Origin: Cognataquiflexum rubidum
Lineage (GTDB): Bacteria > Bacteroidota > Bacteroidia > Cytophagales > Cyclobacteriaceae
Direction of reading: 5' to 3'
Length of the DNA stretch: 64,000 nucleotides
Assembly: GCF_022538115.1 (NCBI RefSeq)
Contig: NZ_JAKZAL010000012.1
Span: 1-64,000 of the forward strand
Below the pieces are notes generated by a model, which worked only from the letters and a program-made list of their open reading frames with translations, was not told where the DNA came from and did not search any database. Each line of letters begins with the position of its first letter. Position 1 is the stretch's first letter. This document shows, piece after piece, positions 61,834 through 64,000 of the stretch. A program made the translations under genes and the position numbers.

Positions 61834-62588
61834 GGGGAAGGAAGTTTGGAAGTGGGAAGTATGGAAGATGGGAAGTTTGGAAGTTTGAGGAAAAGACCGT
61901 TGACGGATGACGGATGACGGTTGTTTGGTTTAGTGGAAGGTAGATGGCTGATTGTAAAAAGGGTGAAAGGTAAGAGGTGGAAGGTGGGAAGTGGGAAGTA
62001 AGGAAGTTTGGAGGTAAGGAAGTTGGAAGAAATGACCGATGACCGATGACGGATGTTTGGGAGGTGAGAAAGAAAAAGAATTCTTTGATATTTGAAGGTA
62101 TCGCTAGTAAAAATGCCATGAATACAGAAAACCTATCCTTGTCACTTCGACCTGAGGGAGAAGTCTTTGGGAAGTGGGAAGTAGGAAGTGGGAAGTTGAA
62201 GGAAAAGACCGATGACCGATGACGGATGTTTGGTGTAGTGGAAGGTGGAGAACTTGAATTGCTAAAGGTGAAAGGTAAGAGGTGGAAGGTGGGAAGTGGG
62301 AAGTTTGGAAGTTGGGAGTAAAGACCGATGACAGATGACGGATGTTTGGGAGGTGAGAAAGAATAAAAATCATTGGAATTTAAAATTTCTTAAAAGAAGC
62401 CAGGTTTTTACGAAGAACATTCTTTTTATTAACCTTTCAGCGTTTTCTGCGAGATCTGCGGGAAAAATTTTGGCTCTTGATTCTTTTTAGCAGCCTCAAT
62501 AAACAAAAATATTTCTCTCTTTATTATCATCCCTTTTGTTCGTTAATAAGAATTAGGCTTAATTTTAAACCAAAATAATAAACGAAAT
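61834..62588. repeat. Large heptad-repeat region with ~135-bp direct duplication
   Basis: The region consists of words GGAAGTN and GACCGATG/ACGGATG in a seven-base register. A composite unit (GTGGAAGGT... GGTGAAAGGTAAGAGGTGG... GGTGAGAAAGAA) occurs twice, at about 61928-62074 and 62230-62364, with internal differences. A CACTTCGACCTGAGGGAGAAG motif lies at 62141-62163. After 62365 the heptads end; 62440-62470 has a GCGAGATCTGCGGG text. No coding frame is credible. Confidence 0.85.
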
Positions 62589-63023
62589 ATGTACACAGGA
62601 TTACAACATCTACATTCCGGTCTGGCTTACCTGGCCTTGGCTGCTTTGGTCATCGTGATGATTTACGCCTTGATCGGCTCATTGAGCGGCAGGGAATTTA
62701 CCGAAAAAGACAGAAAATTTGCCATGATCGGCTTCATCTTGGCCCATATCCAATTATTGGTTGGCTTGATCCTCTACTTTGTAAGTCCTCTTGGATTTTC
62801 ATTGTTGACCGGAGGTGGTGCCATGGGTGACAAAGTTGCAAGATTGACTGCCTTGGAACATCCGGTCATCAATATCCTTGCGATCATCGTCATTTCCGTA
62901 GGTTATATCCGTGCCAAAAAAATGACTGAAAGCCGTGCGCGCTTCCGTTCCATTTATATGATGTATGCGATCGGATTGGTTTTGATTCTGTCAAGAATCC
63001 CTTGGTCAAACTGGTTGGGTTGA
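62589..63023 (+). CDS. Four-helix membrane protein (cytochrome b561-like)
   Basis: A 144-residue protein with four membrane helices: GLAYLALAALVIVMIYALIGSL, FAMIGFILAHIQLLVGLILYF, VINILAIIVISVGYI and IYMMYAIGLVLILSRIP. Conserved-looking histidines (MYTGLQHLHSG, LAHIQL, LEHPVIN) could bind haem as in b-type proteins, but this is only a pattern. The family is common in Bacteroidota and not characterised. It ends just before a heptad tract that makes a terminator-like hairpin. Confidence 0.8.
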   Translation: MYTGLQHLHSGLAYLALAALVIVMIYALIGSLSGREFTEKDRKFAMIGFILAHIQLLVGLILYFVSPLGFSLLTGGGAMGDKVARLTALEHPVINILAIIVISVGYIRAKKMTESRARFRSIYMMYAIGLVLILSRIPWSNWLG

Positions 63024-63024
63024 T

Positions 63025-63143
63025 CAGTATTCAGTCTCAGTATTCAGTAGGCAGTTTTCAGTAAACAGTATTCAGTTCCCAGTATTCAGTAGGCAGTTTT
63101 CAGTAAACAGTATTCAGTGGGCAGTAAGCACCACTGAATACTG
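63025..63143 (+). repeat. CAGTNNN heptad tract ending in a terminator-like hairpin
   Basis: Fifteen units, nearly all seven bases (CAGTATT, CAGTAGG, CAGTTTT, CAGTAAA...), start right after the stop codon of the preceding gene. A block of about 41 bases is duplicated (63038-63078 and 63080-63120). The last part, CAGTATTCAGTGG at 63108-63120, pairs perfectly with CCACTGAATACTG at 63131-63143, followed by ATTTTCTTT. So the end of the tract can serve as terminator. Confidence 0.9.
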
Positions 63144-63157
63144 ATTTTCTTTAATTG

Positions 63158-63192
63158 CTATGGTCTATGGTCTATTAACTATTGACTATTTC
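63158..63192 (+). repeat. CTATNNN heptad tract across a stop codon
   Basis: Five units (CTATGGT, CTATGGT, CTATTAA, CTATTGA, CTATTTC). The fifth begins with the CTA that is the stop codon (TAG) of the minus-strand FAD-enzyme gene. Confidence 0.85.
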
Positions 63193-64000
63193 AAAACATA
63201 CATTTCCACCAATTTTTCAGCACATCGCTCGCCATCCATAGCTGCTGAGACGATTCCTCCGGCATATCCTGCGCCCTCCCCACAGGGAAACAATCCTTTG
63301 ATGACCGGATGCTCAAAACTCTCTTTGTCCCTTGGAATACGTACAGGTGAGGATGTCCGGCTTTCCACACCAATAATCTGAGCGTCATTGGTCAGGTAAC
63401 CTTTCATTTTTTTACCAAAATCAATAAATCCCTGTCTCAACCTTTCTGAAATAAAATCGGGTAAAACTTCATACATATCCGCTGATTCCAAACCCGGCTG
63501 ATAGGAAGTGTCCAACAAACTTTTGCTGACCTTCTTCTCCGTAAAATCAACCAATAGTTGGGCTGGAGCCGTTTGCGTTTCACCGCCTGCTTTCCAGGCT
63601 TTTTGCTCCACTTCCGCCTGAAACATCATCGCAGCCAATGGCCCATACTTTTGATATTGGGGCAAATCCTCCAATTCGACGGCCACGACTATTCCTGAAT
63701 TGGCAAACTTGCTGTCCCTCCTACTCGGACTCATGCCGTTGACAACAATCTCCCCCGGAGAAGTGGCCGCCGGCACGATAAATCCACCCGGACACATGCA
63801 AAAAGAAAAAACGCCTCTCTGCTTTCCTTTGAACATGGTCTGATTGACCAAAGCATAGGAAGATGCAGGCAGGTATGGGCCCCGATCTACTTCACAATGG
63901 TATTGGATGCGGTCGATCAGGTTTTGGCTGTGCTCGACCCTCACGCCAAATGCAAAAGGCTTGGCCTCGATCAAAATCTTTTTGGAATGGAGCAAATGAA
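63186..64000 (-). CDS. FAD-dependent dehydrogenase (COG2509-type), C-terminal part; 5' end outside window
   Basis: The frame is open to the right edge of the window, so the first part, with the FAD-binding Rossmann motif, is not seen. The visible 271 residues contain FAFGVRVEHSQNLIDRIQYH, the family mark FCMCPGGFIVPAATSPGEIVVNGMSPSRRDSKFANSG, and the closing GLFPCGEGAGYAGGIVSAAMDGERCAEKL, which binds the flavin ADP. Members are uncharacterised flavin oxidoreductases near quinone or geranylgeranyl-type enzymes. Its stop lies inside a heptad repeat. Confidence 0.88.
   Translation of the reverse strand, partial: HLLHSKKILIEAKPFAFGVRVEHSQNLIDRIQYHCEVDRGPYLPASSYALVNQTMFKGKQRGVFSFCMCPGGFIVPAATSPGEIVVNGMSPSRRDSKFANSGIVVAVELEDLPQYQKYGPLAAMMFQAEVEQKAWKAGGETQTAPAQLLVDFTEKKVSKSLLDTSYQPGLESADMYEVLPDFISERLRQGFIDFGKKMKGYLTNDAQIIGVESRTSSPVRIPRDKESFEHPVIKGLFPCGEGAGYAGGIVSAAMDGERCAEKLVEMYVLK

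Overview
The window reads as a chromosome segment of a Bacteroidota bacterium, most likely order Cytophagales and close to Cyclobacteriaceae (inference). Supporting signs are the AT-rich composition, ECF sigma/FecR pairs with an STN-domain partner, a TAnnTTTG-type promoter element, DUF4199 and DUF4974 proteins, CxPxR sulfatases, many lipoproteins and outer-membrane barrels, and Bacteroidota-style palindromic intergenic repeats. No rRNA, tRNA, CRISPR array or complete prophage was found.

Layout. 0-1 kb: 3' part of an IS1595-like transposase next to a VapC toxin whose antitoxin gene has lost its 5' end. 1-13 kb: mostly housekeeping and accessory metabolism (Gfo/Idh/MocA oxidoreductase, a decayed RND pump with two in-frame stops, metallo-hydrolase, DASS transporter with RCK domains, response regulator, ABC exporter). 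13-24 kb: a second PIN toxin pair, ceramidase-like lipoprotein, DinB-like protein, acetyltransferase, acyl-CoA dehydrogenase, KilA-N protein, glycerate kinase and an alanine:sodium symporter. A 58-bp near-identical inverted repeat sits at 16.6 and 22.0 kb and brackets the last group. 25-33.5 kb: a compact sulfatase locus with two arylsulfatases, two MetA-type outer-membrane proteins and two duplicated TetR regulators. Five copies of a 16-bp palindrome, TARAC-N6-GTYTA, lie in front of these genes. 33.7-37.7 kb: a two-subunit molybdenum hydroxylase and an ECF sigma factor with a membrane partner. 38-41 kb: three genes for oxidative L-fucose use (hydrolase, dehydrogenase, FucP permease). 43-49 kb: ECF sigma, FecR anti-sigma and an STN-domain protein fused to a 16-residue AGLxN surface-repeat domain, then a paralogue of the repeat domain and an outer-membrane barrel.

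49.6-57.2 kb is a defence/toxin island. It holds a Fic toxin gene broken by one frameshift, with a small convergent ORF carrying the Fic-inhibitory motif; a tripartite HipB-HipS-HipT operon with three operators spaced exactly 61 bp; a RelE-like/HTH pair followed by the in-frame ghost of another antitoxin; and a RloC/PrrC-like anticodon nuclease with Walker motifs, a CxxC pair and the R-x3-E-x31-H triad. 57-64 kb returns to core genes (ABC-F ATPase, sodium:solute symporter, RlmI-like methyltransferase, small membrane protein, FAD dehydrogenase).

Across the window many spacers consist of repeats in a seven-base register (for example NNAAGTR, CAGTNNN, GAGATTT, CTATNNN, GTCTTCT). The words differ between spacers but the period does not. 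They form the most pervasive unexplained structure here. The most gene-rich candidate for an undescribed system is the TetR/sulfatase/porin regulon; the STN-surface-repeat signalling locus is the second.
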